50,856 nt of DNA from Planctomycetia bacterium (GTDB taxonomy: Bacteria; Planctomycetota; Planctomycetia; Pirellulales; Thermoguttaceae), in assembly GCA_030527105.1 (NCBI GenBank), contig JAUNBK010000013.1, positions 1 to 50,856 of the forward strand, given 5' to 3'. The notes beneath the pieces are model-generated. The model was given only the letters and a program-made list of their open reading frames with translations. It made no database searches and had not been told where the DNA came from. Positions 35,958 through 44,789 of this stretch are shown in pieces; within the stretch, counting starts at the first letter, position 1; each line of letters opens with the position of its first letter. A program made the translations under genes and the position numbers.

Positions 35958-38900
35958 TCAGTCCTCCAACTTCACTCTGAAGAAGAAGGAATAAAGGACA
36001 GGGACGACAAAAAGGGTGAGGAAAGTCGCGACGATCAGCCCGAACATGACGGCGGTCGCCATCGAGTCGAACAAGGGATCCTTAAGGAGCGGAATCATAC
36101 CGACGACAACCGTCATTGCCGCCACGACGACCGGGCGCATTCTCTCGACCGAGGCATCGACAATCGCCATGTAGGGGGAGTCGCCTTTCTTCATCTCCTC
36201 GTCAATCTGATCCATAAGGACGACGCCGTTTCGCACCACCATCCCCAACAAACTCATCGCCCCGAGAAGCGCCATGAAGCCGAAGGGTTTGTCGAACAGG
36301 AGCAAACCAAACGTGATTCCAATCATGGCGAGTGGGAACGTGAGCACGATAATGAGCGGTTGGCGCAGGTCATTAAACAAAGCGACGACGATAATTGCCA
36401 TAAAAATGAGCGCGATGGGGAGTTGCCCCAAGACGGAATTCGTCGCTTTGAGCGATTGTTCCTCCTGCCCCCCCCACTCGAGGGAGTAGCCCTCGGGGAG
36501 CGGGATTGCTTCGATTTTGGGTCGAACGTCGGCGAGAAGTTCCGTCCATTGAACGTCGAGCGCGTCCGCGCCCACCGTGATTGTCGGGAGGCGATTCCTA
36601 CGGCAGATTTGTCCCTCCTCCCACACCAAAGGCGTCGTCGACGCGATCTCTCCCAAGGCGGCACTCTGGGGCAATAATCCCCAAATGGGCGCGTTCTCGA
36701 TCGTCTCGATGTTGTTCCTCTCCGAAGTGAGACCTCGAACATAAATGGGGAGGTTTTTGTCTCCGTCCGGGAAGGAGGCGACGGGGAGACCCGACGTCGC
36801 CCACGTGAGCGAGAGGAGCATGTCGGAACGCGACAGCCCCGCGCGCTTCCCTCGAGTTTGAGAGAACTCCGGCATCAAGGCGGGTTTAAGCTGACGCCAA
36901 TTGTCGCACACATTTCTCGCATAAGGCGAGTCGTGAAGAATCGCCTCCGCTTGGGCACTCAAACTGCGCAACACCTTTGAGTCCGGACCACGGAATCGCA
37001 CCTCCACCTCGTGCGGCGTGATAGGTCCCATGGCGAATCGATGCGTGAACGCCATCGCCTGCGGGTAGTTGTCCTTGAGCCACACATCGACGTGCTTGAT
37101 CCAACGATCGACATCTTGAATACTCTCGACGTTCACGACAATCTGCCCGTAGCTTGAATTCGGGAGCTGCGGCTCATACGGCAGGTAGAATCTTGGGGGA
37201 CCACCACCCGCAAAAGTCGTGACGCCCACGACGTTCTCAAGCGTGAGGAGGTATTGCTCGATCCCCTTCATGTCCTGCGAGACAGCATGAATCGACGCGC
37301 CCTCCGGCAACCAATAATCGACCATGAATTGCGTCCGCTGCGCGCCAGGGAAGAAAATTTGCTTGACGTGGCGAAACTCGACGACCGCTGCCGCAAGCGC
37401 CAACAAAACGACACCAAGCGTGACCAGACGATGATGCAGCACCCACTCCAACGAGTGACGATAGAAACGATAAACGGGACCACCATGAGGATCCTTCTGC
37501 GGCTCGAGATTTTGCGCTGGAGTTTGATCTTGCGCGGAATCTTCGTCCTCGTCGCGCCTCTCCCCTTTGACGTGCACGAAATAATAGTACACCACGGGCG
37601 TTTGAAGCATCGCCACAAACCAACTAATCGCGAGCGAAACGGCAACGACCAGGAACAAACTCGCGCAATACTCACCCGTGAGGTCCGGCGACAAATAGAT
37701 GGGCAAAAACGCGAGCATCCCCACCACGGTCGCGCCCAAGAGCTGATTCGCGGCTCGACGCGCACCCTCGATACACGCTTCTTTGCGCTTCATTCCACGC
37801 TGCATTCTGACGAGAATCAAATCTCCGACGACAACGGCATCGTCGACGAGAATGCCCAACGCGACGATAAACGCGCCGAGCGACGTGCGCTGAAGCACCA
37901 CACCCATCGGCAAAAGACAACACATCGTGGCAAGAATGACGATGAGAAGGCTGCTCGTGATGAGGATTCCGCTGCGCAAACCCATGGCAATCATGACGAC
38001 CACCGTGACGATAATCACGGCTTCGTAAAGATTCTTCATGAACGCATGAACGGCGACATTCACGTTGTCGGGTTGGTAACTCACGACCTCGAGCGAGTAG
38101 CCGAGAGGGAAAGATTCCAAAACCTCTTGGGAACGCTCACGCACCAACTCGCCCATGCGCACGACGTTGCCATTTGCTTGGGGAGAAATGGCGATGGCGA
38201 TTGCTTCCTTGCCGTTGAAACGACAAATTTCGGAGGGAGGATCAATGGTCGTCCTCCGAATGGTCGCAATGTCCCTGAGTCGCACCTGCTGAGCGTGCGC
38301 GCCAACGCCCCCTCCCGTGGAAGCGGTCGCCTGTTTTTGAATGAAGCCGGTGGCGGTTCCGCCCGGGAGCGTCTCGGTGGTTTTTTGCGTTATTTGGTTG
38401 ACGACTTCGGACATCGCTCCAGAAATAACGAGGTCGCCAATTTCGTCGATGGATTGGAATTTCCCCGTGGGAGCGATTCGAATCACGTTGTCTCCGACCG
38501 TCATTTTTCCGGACTCAAAAGAGAGATTTTGCCTTGCAAGCGCTGAGAGCGCCAAGGCGGGGGGAATCGCCAACTCCGCCATCCTGGAGCGCGAAATCTC
38601 CACCTCGATGCACTCTTTCTGCACACCCCACAACTCGACGCGCCCCACTTCCTCCAAAAGTCCCATCTCGCGCTGGAGCGTTCTGGCGCAGTCCAAATGC
38701 TCGGCAGGAGAGAAACCATCGTCGGCACAAAGCGCAAGGACGATGCCATACACCTCGCCAAAATCGTCCTTGACGATCGGCGGGAGCGCCTCGGGCGGCA
38801 ACTCGCGCTGAATCTCGCCAACCTTGTATCGAAGCTCCTCCCACGCGTTGTGAAGGAGATTCCCTTTCGTCGTCGGCACCATGTCGACATAAATGATAGA

Positions 38901-39161
38901 AAGTCCGGGCGACGAGATGGATCGCGTGAAATCGACACCCTTGAGTCGCCGCACGCCGCGCTCGACGATGTCCGTCACGTGTTCCTCAACGTCCTTTGCA
39001 CTCGCGCCGGGATAAATCGTGATCACTAACGCCGTTTTGAGCGTGAACTCCGGATCCTCCAAACGACCGAGCGTCTCGTACGACCATATTCCTCCTGCCG
39101 CGACAAGCATCGCAAGGAAAAGAATAACGATTCGATTATTCACTGCAAATTTTGGAAGCAT
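35958..39161 (-). CDS. RND-family efflux transporter permease
   Basis: 1067 residues with the twelve-helix, two-loop layout of HAE-type RND pumps. It starts MLPKFAVNNRIVILFLAML, includes PGASAKDVEEHVTDIVE in the first porter domain and has the helix-4 aspartates in ALGILVDDAVVVGD. The second half has FGFMALLGAMSLLGMVVRNGVVLMDQ. It exports unknown substrates, driven by protons, with the adaptor encoded 21 nt upstream. GGGGG precedes the ATG. No outer-membrane TolC-type gene lies next to it. A linker rich in Asp/Glu/Gln near 500-525 separates the two halves. Confidence 0.92.
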   Translation of the reverse strand: MLPKFAVNNRIVILFLAMLVAAGGIWSYETLGRLEDPEFTLKTALVITIYPGASAKDVEEHVTDIVERGVRRLKGVDFTRSISSPGLSIIYVDMVPTTKGNLLHNAWEELRYKVGEIQRELPPEALPPIVKDDFGEVYGIVLALCADDGFSPAEHLDCARTLQREMGLLEEVGRVELWGVQKECIEVEISRSRMAELAIPPALALSALARQNLSFESGKMTVGDNVIRIAPTGKFQSIDEIGDLVISGAMSEVVNQITQKTTETLPGGTATGFIQKQATASTGGGVGAHAQQVRLRDIATIRRTTIDPPSEICRFNGKEAIAIAISPQANGNVVRMGELVRERSQEVLESFPLGYSLEVVSYQPDNVNVAVHAFMKNLYEAVIIVTVVVMIAMGLRSGILITSSLLIVILATMCCLLPMGVVLQRTSLGAFIVALGILVDDAVVVGDLILVRMQRGMKRKEACIEGARRAANQLLGATVVGMLAFLPIYLSPDLTGEYCASLFLVVAVSLAISWFVAMLQTPVVYYYFVHVKGERRDEDEDSAQDQTPAQNLEPQKDPHGGPVYRFYRHSLEWVLHHRLVTLGVVLLALAAAVVEFRHVKQIFFPGAQRTQFMVDYWLPEGASIHAVSQDMKGIEQYLLTLENVVGVTTFAGGGPPRFYLPYEPQLPNSSYGQIVVNVESIQDVDRWIKHVDVWLKDNYPQAMAFTHRFAMGPITPHEVEVRFRGPDSKVLRSLSAQAEAILHDSPYARNVCDNWRQLKPALMPEFSQTRGKRAGLSRSDMLLSLTWATSGLPVASFPDGDKNLPIYVRGLTSERNNIETIENAPIWGLLPQSAALGEIASTTPLVWEEGQICRRNRLPTITVGADALDVQWTELLADVRPKIEAIPLPEGYSLEWGGQEEQSLKATNSVLGQLPIALIFMAIIVVALFNDLRQPLIIVLTFPLAMIGITFGLLLFDKPFGFMALLGAMSLLGMVVRNGVVLMDQIDEEMKKGDSPYMAIVDASVERMRPVVVAAMTVVVGMIPLLKDPLFDSMATAVMFGLIVATFLTLFVVPVLYSFFFRVKLED

Positions 39162-39182
39162 TTTTATCCCCCTCTCGGATCG

Positions 39183-40544
39183 TTATTGGAATCGAACACG
39201 CTGACCATCGGTCAAAAATCGGGCACCCGAGCGGACGATTTTCTCGCCGGGGTTCAAACCTTCAACCTCCAAGCCGTGCTGGGTTTTTCGCACGACACGG
39301 ATATTTTTCGCCTTGGCACACATCGTTTTTTCGTCGACAACAAAAACGATCGTCTCCTCCGTCCCGATAGGTTCCTGGATCGCGATGGCGTTCTCAGGAT
39401 CGTTCTCGGCGCGCATTTTTTCCGACACGTCCGTTGGCGAGACGCGCACATCTCCCACCGCAGCGGAGAACGGGATGAGACAAGGCGCGACCTCCCTCTT
39501 GATGTGTATCGCAAGCGTCGCCGCCATGCCGGGATGAACGGAGGTTTCGTCTCCCAACTGGACTCTCACCTCGAGAGGGTAGCCCTGCTTGCCCGGCTGA
39601 AGCGCAAGTCCGATCTCTTTAAGCTCCGCCGGGAATTCGCGACCGGGGAGCGATTCGAAACGGCACGAGAAGCGCGTGAAATCGTTGCGCCGAACCAAAA
39701 TGGACTCCGGAATCCCCGCCTCGATGAGAATGGAGTCCGCTTTCGTGAACGCCAAGACGGGGAATCCCGGCGCGACGATCTCGCCCTGCTCTGCGTACTT
39801 TTGTGAGACATACCCATCGCACGGAGCTTTCAACTCGGTGTCTTTGAGCGCGTTTTGCGCCATTTCAAGATCGACGCTCAAACCAGCGATTTTTGCCTCC
39901 ATCGCCTGAATTTCCTCGGCACGCGCGCCAGTTTTCGCCTTTTTGAGCTGCTCCTGCGCGGCATCTCGACTCGCCAAGGCGTTGTCTCGCGCCATTTTGA
40001 CGCCGTCGTACTGCGCCTGCGCCACGGAACCATTCTTGAGAAGCGAGGCAAAACGCTGCTCGTTTTTCTCCGCCTCGTCGTACCTGGATTGGGCAGCCTT
40101 GAGATTTGCCTCGAGTGTCGCGACGTCCTCCTCCCTCGCGCCGGTCTTCATCGCGGAGAGCATCGCGTTCGCCTCTTCAAGTCCTTTTTCAAGACGCGCG
40201 ACCGCCAACTCAAAATCGCGCGGGTCGATTTTCCCCAACACGGTTCCTTCTTCGACACGAAGACCAACGACGGGATCAAACTCCAAAAGCGGTCCCGCGA
40301 CGCGAAAAGAGAGTTTCATCGTCTTCTCTTCTTTCGCAAATCCTGTGAAAACTCGCTCCTCCTCGGCAGAGACCAGAGGCGCCTCCATGAGAACGACAAG
40401 CGGGGTGCGAATTTTGAAATTCTGACTCTCCCTCTCTGGATCTTCAATTGGCGCGCCGCCCCTCAAATAGAGACAGACGACGATGGCTATTAAAACAACG
40501 CCTCCAAGGCTCCAACACAACCAAGTTTTTGCATTTTTTGTCAT
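39183..40544 (-). CDS. RND efflux periplasmic adaptor (HlyD/MFP family)
   Basis: 453 residues. An N-terminal anchor helix (WLCWSLGGVVLIAIVVCLYL) leads into a biotinyl-lipoyl-like domain (GKIDPRDFELAVARLE) and a long coiled-coil hairpin rich in Ala/Glu/Lys (about 130-230). The second lipoyl half LKAPCDGYVSQKYAEQGEIVAPG and a beta-barrel domain follow. It ends in the membrane-proximal region GLNPGEKIVRSGARFL. The start at 40544 gives a normal adaptor N-terminus with AAGGAA about 11 nt upstream; the much longer open frame to 40802 overlaps the ferredoxin terminator. It is transcribed with the pump gene from a promoter at 40630. Confidence 0.9.
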   Translation of the reverse strand: MTKNAKTWLCWSLGGVVLIAIVVCLYLRGGAPIEDPERESQNFKIRTPLVVLMEAPLVSAEEERVFTGFAKEEKTMKLSFRVAGPLLEFDPVVGLRVEEGTVLGKIDPRDFELAVARLEKGLEEANAMLSAMKTGAREEDVATLEANLKAAQSRYDEAEKNEQRFASLLKNGSVAQAQYDGVKMARDNALASRDAAQEQLKKAKTGARAEEIQAMEAKIAGLSVDLEMAQNALKDTELKAPCDGYVSQKYAEQGEIVAPGFPVLAFTKADSILIEAGIPESILVRRNDFTRFSCRFESLPGREFPAELKEIGLALQPGKQGYPLEVRVQLGDETSVHPGMAATLAIHIKREVAPCLIPFSAAVGDVRVSPTDVSEKMRAENDPENAIAIQEPIGTEETIVFVVDEKTMCAKAKNIRVVRKTQHGLEVEGLNPGEKIVRSGARFLTDGQRVRFQ

Positions 40545-40629
40545 TTTTCGGGAGTTCCTTAAAGCGAAAAGGATGTCATTGAAAATTGGTTCTCCATAGT
40601 ACGCAGACGAACCAAAACACCAACCACTC

Positions 40630-40657
40630 ATTTTACCACAAATTCCCAAAATTGCAA
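40630..40657 (-). promoter_or_regulatory. Promoter of the RND adaptor-pump operon
   Basis: TTGCAA (40652-40657) and TAAAAT (40630-40635) on the minus strand are separated by 16 bp, matching the spacing and -35 of the ferredoxin and purF promoters. Confidence 0.6.
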
Positions 40658-40708
40658 GGAGAAGAACGACAAAAGCCACCATTAAGAGAAAAAAATGGGG
40701 AAATAGAG

Positions 40709-40760
40709 AAAAAAAAGCCCGTCGGTGGGGAGAACGAAACCATTCCCTCCGCCGACGGGC
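40709..40760 (-). terminator. Strong terminator of the ferredoxin gene
   Basis: GCCCGTCGG and CCGACGGGC form a 9-bp stem around a G/T-rich loop, followed on the minus strand by T8 (complement of 40709-40716). Confidence 0.88.
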
Positions 40761-40774
40761 GCGAAAAAGCGAAA

Positions 40775-40942
40775 TTAAAGAGTCAACGCGCTCACCGGGC
40801 AAGCATCAATACAAGCACCGCACTCCGCGCACGCACCTTCGTCGCACACGGCTTTGTCGTTCACAACTTCCAACGCACTGCAGGGGCACGTATCAACGCA
40901 ACTTCCGCAACCGATGCACTCTTCGCCAACTTTCACTGCCAT
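40775..40942 (-). CDS. Small 2[4Fe-4S] ferredoxin
   Basis: A 55-residue gene too short for standard length cut-offs, starting MAVKVGEECIGCGSCVDTCP. It holds two cluster motifs: CIGCGSCVDTCP (about 9-20) and CAECGACIDACP (about 38-49). It is a bacterial-type dicluster ferredoxin serving as a cytoplasmic electron carrier. The residue after the first CP is Cys (CPCSAL), giving a ninth cysteine that the usual motif does not need. AAGGAG lies 8 nt before the ATG, a strong promoter precedes it and a strong terminator follows, so it is monocistronic and probably well expressed. Confidence 0.95.
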   Translation of the reverse strand: MAVKVGEECIGCGSCVDTCPCSALEVVNDKAVCDEGACAECGACIDACPVSALTL

Positions 40943-41013
40943 TTTTCACTCTCCTTGGATAAAAATTAAATGAACGAGAGACGCAATACGAACTCCTGCC
41001 TCTCTGTTGTTTA

Positions 41014-41041
41014 ATTATACCCGGAGCTTTTTTTCTTGCAA
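41014..41041 (-). promoter_or_regulatory. Promoter of the ferredoxin gene
   Basis: TTGCAA (41036-41041) and a perfect TATAAT (41014-41019) on the minus strand are separated by 16 bp. Confidence 0.72.
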
Positions 41042-41086
41042 GGTCAAAACGACGTATTTCATAGGAAAATTTTCCCTCGCACAAGG

Positions 41087-41108
41087 AAAACCCCCTCTCG
41101 TGGGGGGG
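41087..41108 (-). terminator. Terminator after pyrG
   Basis: CCCCC ACGAGA GGGGG followed by TTTTCC on the minus strand, 8 nt after the pyrG stop codon. Confidence 0.65.
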
Positions 41109-41115
41109 TGGCGGT

Positions 41116-42726
41116 TTAGCTAAAATTTTTCGCCGCAGTGACGAAGTCCCTAAAAAGTGGGTGCGCGTCCACAGGACGACTTCGAAACTCGGGATGAGCC
41201 TGCGTCGCCACGAACCACGGATGGTTGGGCAACTCGATTATCTCCACCAGGTCGCTGTCTGGATTGTTGCCAGAGATAATGAGACCATGATCCTGAAGGG
41301 TTTGGACGAAAGCGGGATTCACCTCGTAGCGATGGCGATGACGCTCGCGAATCATCTCCACGCCGTACGCGCTCCTCGCTTTGGTTCCCTCGTGGAGCCA
41401 GCAAGCATACGCGCCGAGCCTCATGGTTCCGCCCCTCTCGACGACATTTTGCTGAGAGTCCATAAGCGCAACGACCGCACGGGAGATATCTTCTTTCCCC
41501 GGCTCCATCCACTCCATACTCGCAGCGTCGTCGATTCCACAAACATGGCGCGCGAACTCAACAACCGCACATTGCAAGCCGAGACAAATCCCGAGGAACG
41601 GAATGTTGTTCTCACGCGCGTATTGAATCGCGGCAATCTTTCCATTCACTCCACGATTTCCGAAGCCTCCCGGCACCAAGACGCCCTGGACGCCTTCCAA
41701 AACGGTCGCGGCTCCTCGTTCCTCAATCTCCTCCGCCTCGACCTTCAGGAGGTCGATCTCGACGTGGTTGGCAATCCCCGCGTGAGTGAGCGCTTCATAA
41801 ATGGACTTATACGAATCCGTGAGCGAAATGTACTTCCCGACGACCGCAATTTTCACCTTCCCCTGCGGCTCGCGCACCTTCGTGAGCATATCGTTCCACT
41901 GCGACAAATCAATCGGCGGAACGGGCAGATGGAGCTGCTTGAGAAGAATCTCGTCCACCTTTTCTTCCATGAGCATCACGGGAACTTGGTAAATCGAATA
42001 CGCGACGTCCTGCTCCTCAATCACGTTTTCGGGGCGCACGTTGCAAAACATTGCGATTTTGCGCCGGTTCTCGTCGCTGATCTTCTGCGTGGTTCGACAA
42101 ATCAAGACGTGCGGCTGGACGCCGATTTCGCGCAGCTTTTGGACGGAATGCTGCGTCGGCTTCGTTTTCACCTCGCCACTTGCGCGCAAATAGGGAATGA
42201 GCGTCATATGAACAAACGCCACATCCTCGACGGGTCGCTCGAGTTGGAATTGGCGCATCGCCTCCAAAAAAGAAAGCCCCTCAATGTCTCCGACCGTCCC
42301 GCCCAGTTCGATCATGATGATGTCGACGCCGGGCTTCTCCAAACGGAGCCAGCTTTTCTTGATGGCGTTGGTGATGTGCGGCACGACCTGCACGGTGGCA
42401 CCGTCAAAATCGCCGTGGCGCTCCTTCTGAATGACGTCCATATAGAGCGCGCCCGACGTGATATTGTTGCGCTGGTGCATGTGGTGCCCGACGAAACGCT
42501 CGTAGTGTCCCAAATCCAAGTCCGTCTCGGCTCCGTCTTCCGTGACGTAGACTTCGCCATGTTGAAATGGATTCATCGTGCCGGGATCCACATTGAGATA
42601 CGGATCCATCTTCAGCATTTCGACATTCAATCCCCGACTTTTGAGCAATAACCCAATGCTTGCCGAAGTGAGTCCCTTGCCCAAGGAAGAAACGACGCCG
42701 CCCGTGATAAAAACAAATTTACTCAT
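41116..42726 (-). CDS. pyrG: CTP synthase
   Basis: 536 residues, the standard length. The N-terminal synthetase domain starts MSKFVFITGGVVSSLGKGLT with the P-loop-like GGVVSSLGKG and continues with KMDPYLNVDPGTMNPFQHGE. The class I glutamine amidotransferase domain (about 290-536) has the nucleophile elbow GICLGLQ and the His-Glu pair in AHPEF. It makes CTP from UTP using glutamine in the cytoplasm. GAGGGA precedes the ATG. It lies 67 nt downstream of purF on the same strand, grouping purine and pyrimidine synthesis genes. Confidence 0.97.
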   Translation of the reverse strand: MSKFVFITGGVVSSLGKGLTSASIGLLLKSRGLNVEMLKMDPYLNVDPGTMNPFQHGEVYVTEDGAETDLDLGHYERFVGHHMHQRNNITSGALYMDVIQKERHGDFDGATVQVVPHITNAIKKSWLRLEKPGVDIIMIELGGTVGDIEGLSFLEAMRQFQLERPVEDVAFVHMTLIPYLRASGEVKTKPTQHSVQKLREIGVQPHVLICRTTQKISDENRRKIAMFCNVRPENVIEEQDVAYSIYQVPVMLMEEKVDEILLKQLHLPVPPIDLSQWNDMLTKVREPQGKVKIAVVGKYISLTDSYKSIYEALTHAGIANHVEIDLLKVEAEEIEERGAATVLEGVQGVLVPGGFGNRGVNGKIAAIQYARENNIPFLGICLGLQCAVVEFARHVCGIDDAASMEWMEPGKEDISRAVVALMDSQQNVVERGGTMRLGAYACWLHEGTKARSAYGVEMIRERHRHRYEVNPAFVQTLQDHGLIISGNNPDSDLVEIIELPNHPWFVATQAHPEFRSRPVDAHPLFRDFVTAAKNFS

Positions 42727-42793
42727 TCATTCCCTCGTTCTGATTGACAAAATATAGGTGATTAATCCAAAAAAGCACGCCCCCGGGAGGAAC

Positions 42794-44380
42794 TCAGTCG
42801 CTCAACTCGGCGCAATGGCAGTTGTCGCGAAAACTCGCGCCATCCCCCGACATGGCGATTTGGTACAACTCCTCACCCTTTGGCGTGGGGTATTGGCGAT
42901 TGACGCAGCCTAAACAAAGTTCTTCCTCGGGCAAACCAACGCTCTCCGCAATGCGATCCAACGGCATAAAACGAAGGGAATCGACACCGATCTCTTTCGC
43001 CATGGCGTCAAGAATCTCTTTGGTGGGCTTGAGCGGAGTGCCTGGTGGGAAATATTTGGGGGCAAATAATTCCGAAATAGTAGACATATCCACGCCATAA
43101 TAGCACGGAGCCAACACAGGCGGACAGGCGATTCGAACATGCAACTCGGCAACCTGCCCCTCCTCGCGCAGACGCTTCACCAACGCACGCAACGTGGTGG
43201 ATCGAACGATACTGTCGTCAACGAGAAAGACCTTTTTCCCACGCAAAACGGAGGGAATGATCCAATATTTGCTTCTGACGGCGTACGCCCTCGTGTCGTC
43301 GCTCTGGATGAAGGTTCTCCCTGCGTATCGATTTCGAAGCAAGCCCTCCATGAAAGGGATATTGGCGCGATAGGAATACCCTCCCGCTGCGCTTTTGGCC
43401 GTGTCGGGGACTGGGACGACGATCGAGTTCTCGTCCCACCGAATGTCCTCTTCCTCGGCAAGAATGGCTCCACACTTTTCGCGACAAAGGTAGACGCTCT
43501 GGTCGTCGATCACGCTCGCGGCATTGGCGAAATAGATCCACTCGAAGAAGCAGCTGGCCTTTTTGGGAGAAGGAGCGTATTGCCCCAAACGGAAGCCGTC
43601 CTTGTCGACGACGACCATCTCGCCGGGATTGAAGTGGTGAATCTCCGTGAAACCCAAGTTTTGTAGGGCAAGGGACTCACTCGCGACGCCAAAAAGCCTC
43701 CCTTGGACGGACCAGCAGAGAGGACGAATCCCGATCGGGTCGCGCGAAGCGAACATTCTACCCATTCCGTCGATGAAAACGATATTGTAGGCACCGTCGA
43801 AATCCCCCGCAATGCGCTCCATCACCTTGAAGAGATCCGGCGCGACTTCCCCCTGAAGCATTCGAGAGAGAAAGTGCATGATGATTTCCGTGTCGTTGTC
43901 GAGGACGATGTGGTACTGGCTTTTCGAGAGGAGCTGATCGCGAAGCTGCGGATAATTAGCGAGAGTGCCGTTGAAGGCGAAACAGAACCATTTCCAAAGA
44001 CGACCGTGGGAACGCTCAAAAGGTTGGGCGTATCGAGGGTCGTCTTGTCCGCTTGTCGCGTAACGTGTGTGCCCAATTCCCGCACGACCCGCATAGGTGT
44101 CGAGGATGTCGAGAAATTTTCGTTTTCGCGACGTTCTGAAGACCTCGTTCACCGTACCGGTGTTTTTGAAGACGTCCAGGATTTGCGTTCGTGTCGTATT
44201 ATAGGTAGCGATTCCCGCCGCCAACTGTCCACGATTCTGCATCTCGCCCAGCATTTGTTGTATTTGGGGTGCCACGTTCCCATCCACAATGCTCCGACTC
44301 GCCGCACCTTCCGGCGCATGAGCCTTATCCATCCAATACAGAGCCGCAACGCTGCACTCGTGATTAAGAACTTCGCTCAT
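42794..44380 (-). CDS. purF: Amidophosphoribosyltransferase
   Basis: 528 residues. From the chosen ATG the sequence MSEVLNHECSVAALYW places the catalytic Cys at position 9, implying a short propeptide removed to expose it, as in Bacillus-type enzymes. The PRPP-binding loop VFLVDDSIVRSTT and cysteines that match the Fe-S ligands of the Bacillus type (KKASCFFEWIYFA, APCYYGVD, LCLGCVNRQYP) are present. It catalyses the first committed step of purine synthesis. The residue after the nucleophile is Ser, not the common Gly. An ATG at 44419 lies inside repeat copy B and would add 13 residues ahead of the nucleophile. The leader from the promoter at 44628 includes repeat B. Confidence 0.93.
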   Translation of the reverse strand: MSEVLNHECSVAALYWMDKAHAPEGAASRSIVDGNVAPQIQQMLGEMQNRGQLAAGIATYNTTRTQILDVFKNTGTVNEVFRTSRKRKFLDILDTYAGRAGIGHTRYATSGQDDPRYAQPFERSHGRLWKWFCFAFNGTLANYPQLRDQLLSKSQYHIVLDNDTEIIMHFLSRMLQGEVAPDLFKVMERIAGDFDGAYNIVFIDGMGRMFASRDPIGIRPLCWSVQGRLFGVASESLALQNLGFTEIHHFNPGEMVVVDKDGFRLGQYAPSPKKASCFFEWIYFANAASVIDDQSVYLCREKCGAILAEEEDIRWDENSIVVPVPDTAKSAAGGYSYRANIPFMEGLLRNRYAGRTFIQSDDTRAYAVRSKYWIIPSVLRGKKVFLVDDSIVRSTTLRALVKRLREEGQVAELHVRIACPPVLAPCYYGVDMSTISELFAPKYFPPGTPLKPTKEILDAMAKEIGVDSLRFMPLDRIAESVGLPEEELCLGCVNRQYPTPKGEELYQIAMSGDGASFRDNCHCAELSD

Positions 44381-44410
44381 AAAAATTTTCTCTGCTAAAG
44401 AGACCTCACT

Positions 44411-44520
44411 TATACTCATCGTCGTTTAAAATTCCCGTTTTGCGCGACGCTTTGCGAGCCGTGGTGCGTAGCTCCAACGGCGGACGGAACGGGAAATTTC
44501 AACGCGAAGTATTATAAAAA
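44411..44520 (-). repeat. Dispersed structured repeat, copy B
   Basis: Same element as copies at 5215, 44681 and 49876. It lies in the predicted 5' leader of purF, between its promoter and start codon. On the minus strand GAAATTTCCCG pairs with CGGGAATTTT (outer stem) and GCCGTTGG with CCACGGC (inner hairpin, one bulged T). The 3' end reads AAACGACGATGAG where other copies have AAAGGAGAACGAG, so this copy has lost the ribosome-binding-site-like bases. Confidence 0.85.
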
Positions 44521-44627
44521 CATCCTCGCGCTCTTTGAAGTCCGCATTTTGAGGAGCCACAGCCTGGCGACTCAACAAAATTCCACGCGGAATCCCAACA
44601 AAGGTGGCGAAAAACCTACAACTCCAG

Positions 44628-44655
44628 ATTATACCCGACATTTCATCCTTTGCAA
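44628..44655 (-). promoter_or_regulatory. Promoter of purF-pyrG
   Basis: TTGCAA (44650-44655) and a perfect TATAAT (44628-44633) on the minus strand are separated by 16 bp. The transcript would carry repeat B in a leader of about 240 nt. Confidence 0.7.
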
Positions 44656-44680
44656 CCCCCCCGGGGGAAAGTTTTCGAGA

Positions 44681-44789
44681 TATACTCGTTCTCCTTTAAA
44701 ATTCCCGTTTTACGCAACGATTTGCGAGCCGTGGTGCGCAGCCCCAACGGCGGACGGCACCGGAAATTTCAACGAGAAGTATTATAGAA
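44681..44789 (-). repeat. Dispersed structured repeat, copy C
   Basis: The copy closest to D. It keeps both stem pairs and the AAAGGAGAACGAGTATA end on the minus strand. It lies just upstream of the purF promoter, 161 nt from copy B in the same orientation, in otherwise gene-free DNA. Confidence 0.85.

Noticed and set aside
37254..38546. 430-codon plus-strand frame
   Set aside because: It is antisense to the RND pump, His/Arg-rich, and shows no domain.
41161..42651. 496-codon plus-strand frame
   Set aside because: It mirrors pyrG, whose conserved motifs are clear; the long antisense frame follows from codon usage.
44656..44667. C7G5 palindrome next to the purF promoter as a terminator
   Set aside because: There is no loop or T-run, and it directly abuts the -35; simple sequence is the more likely explanation.
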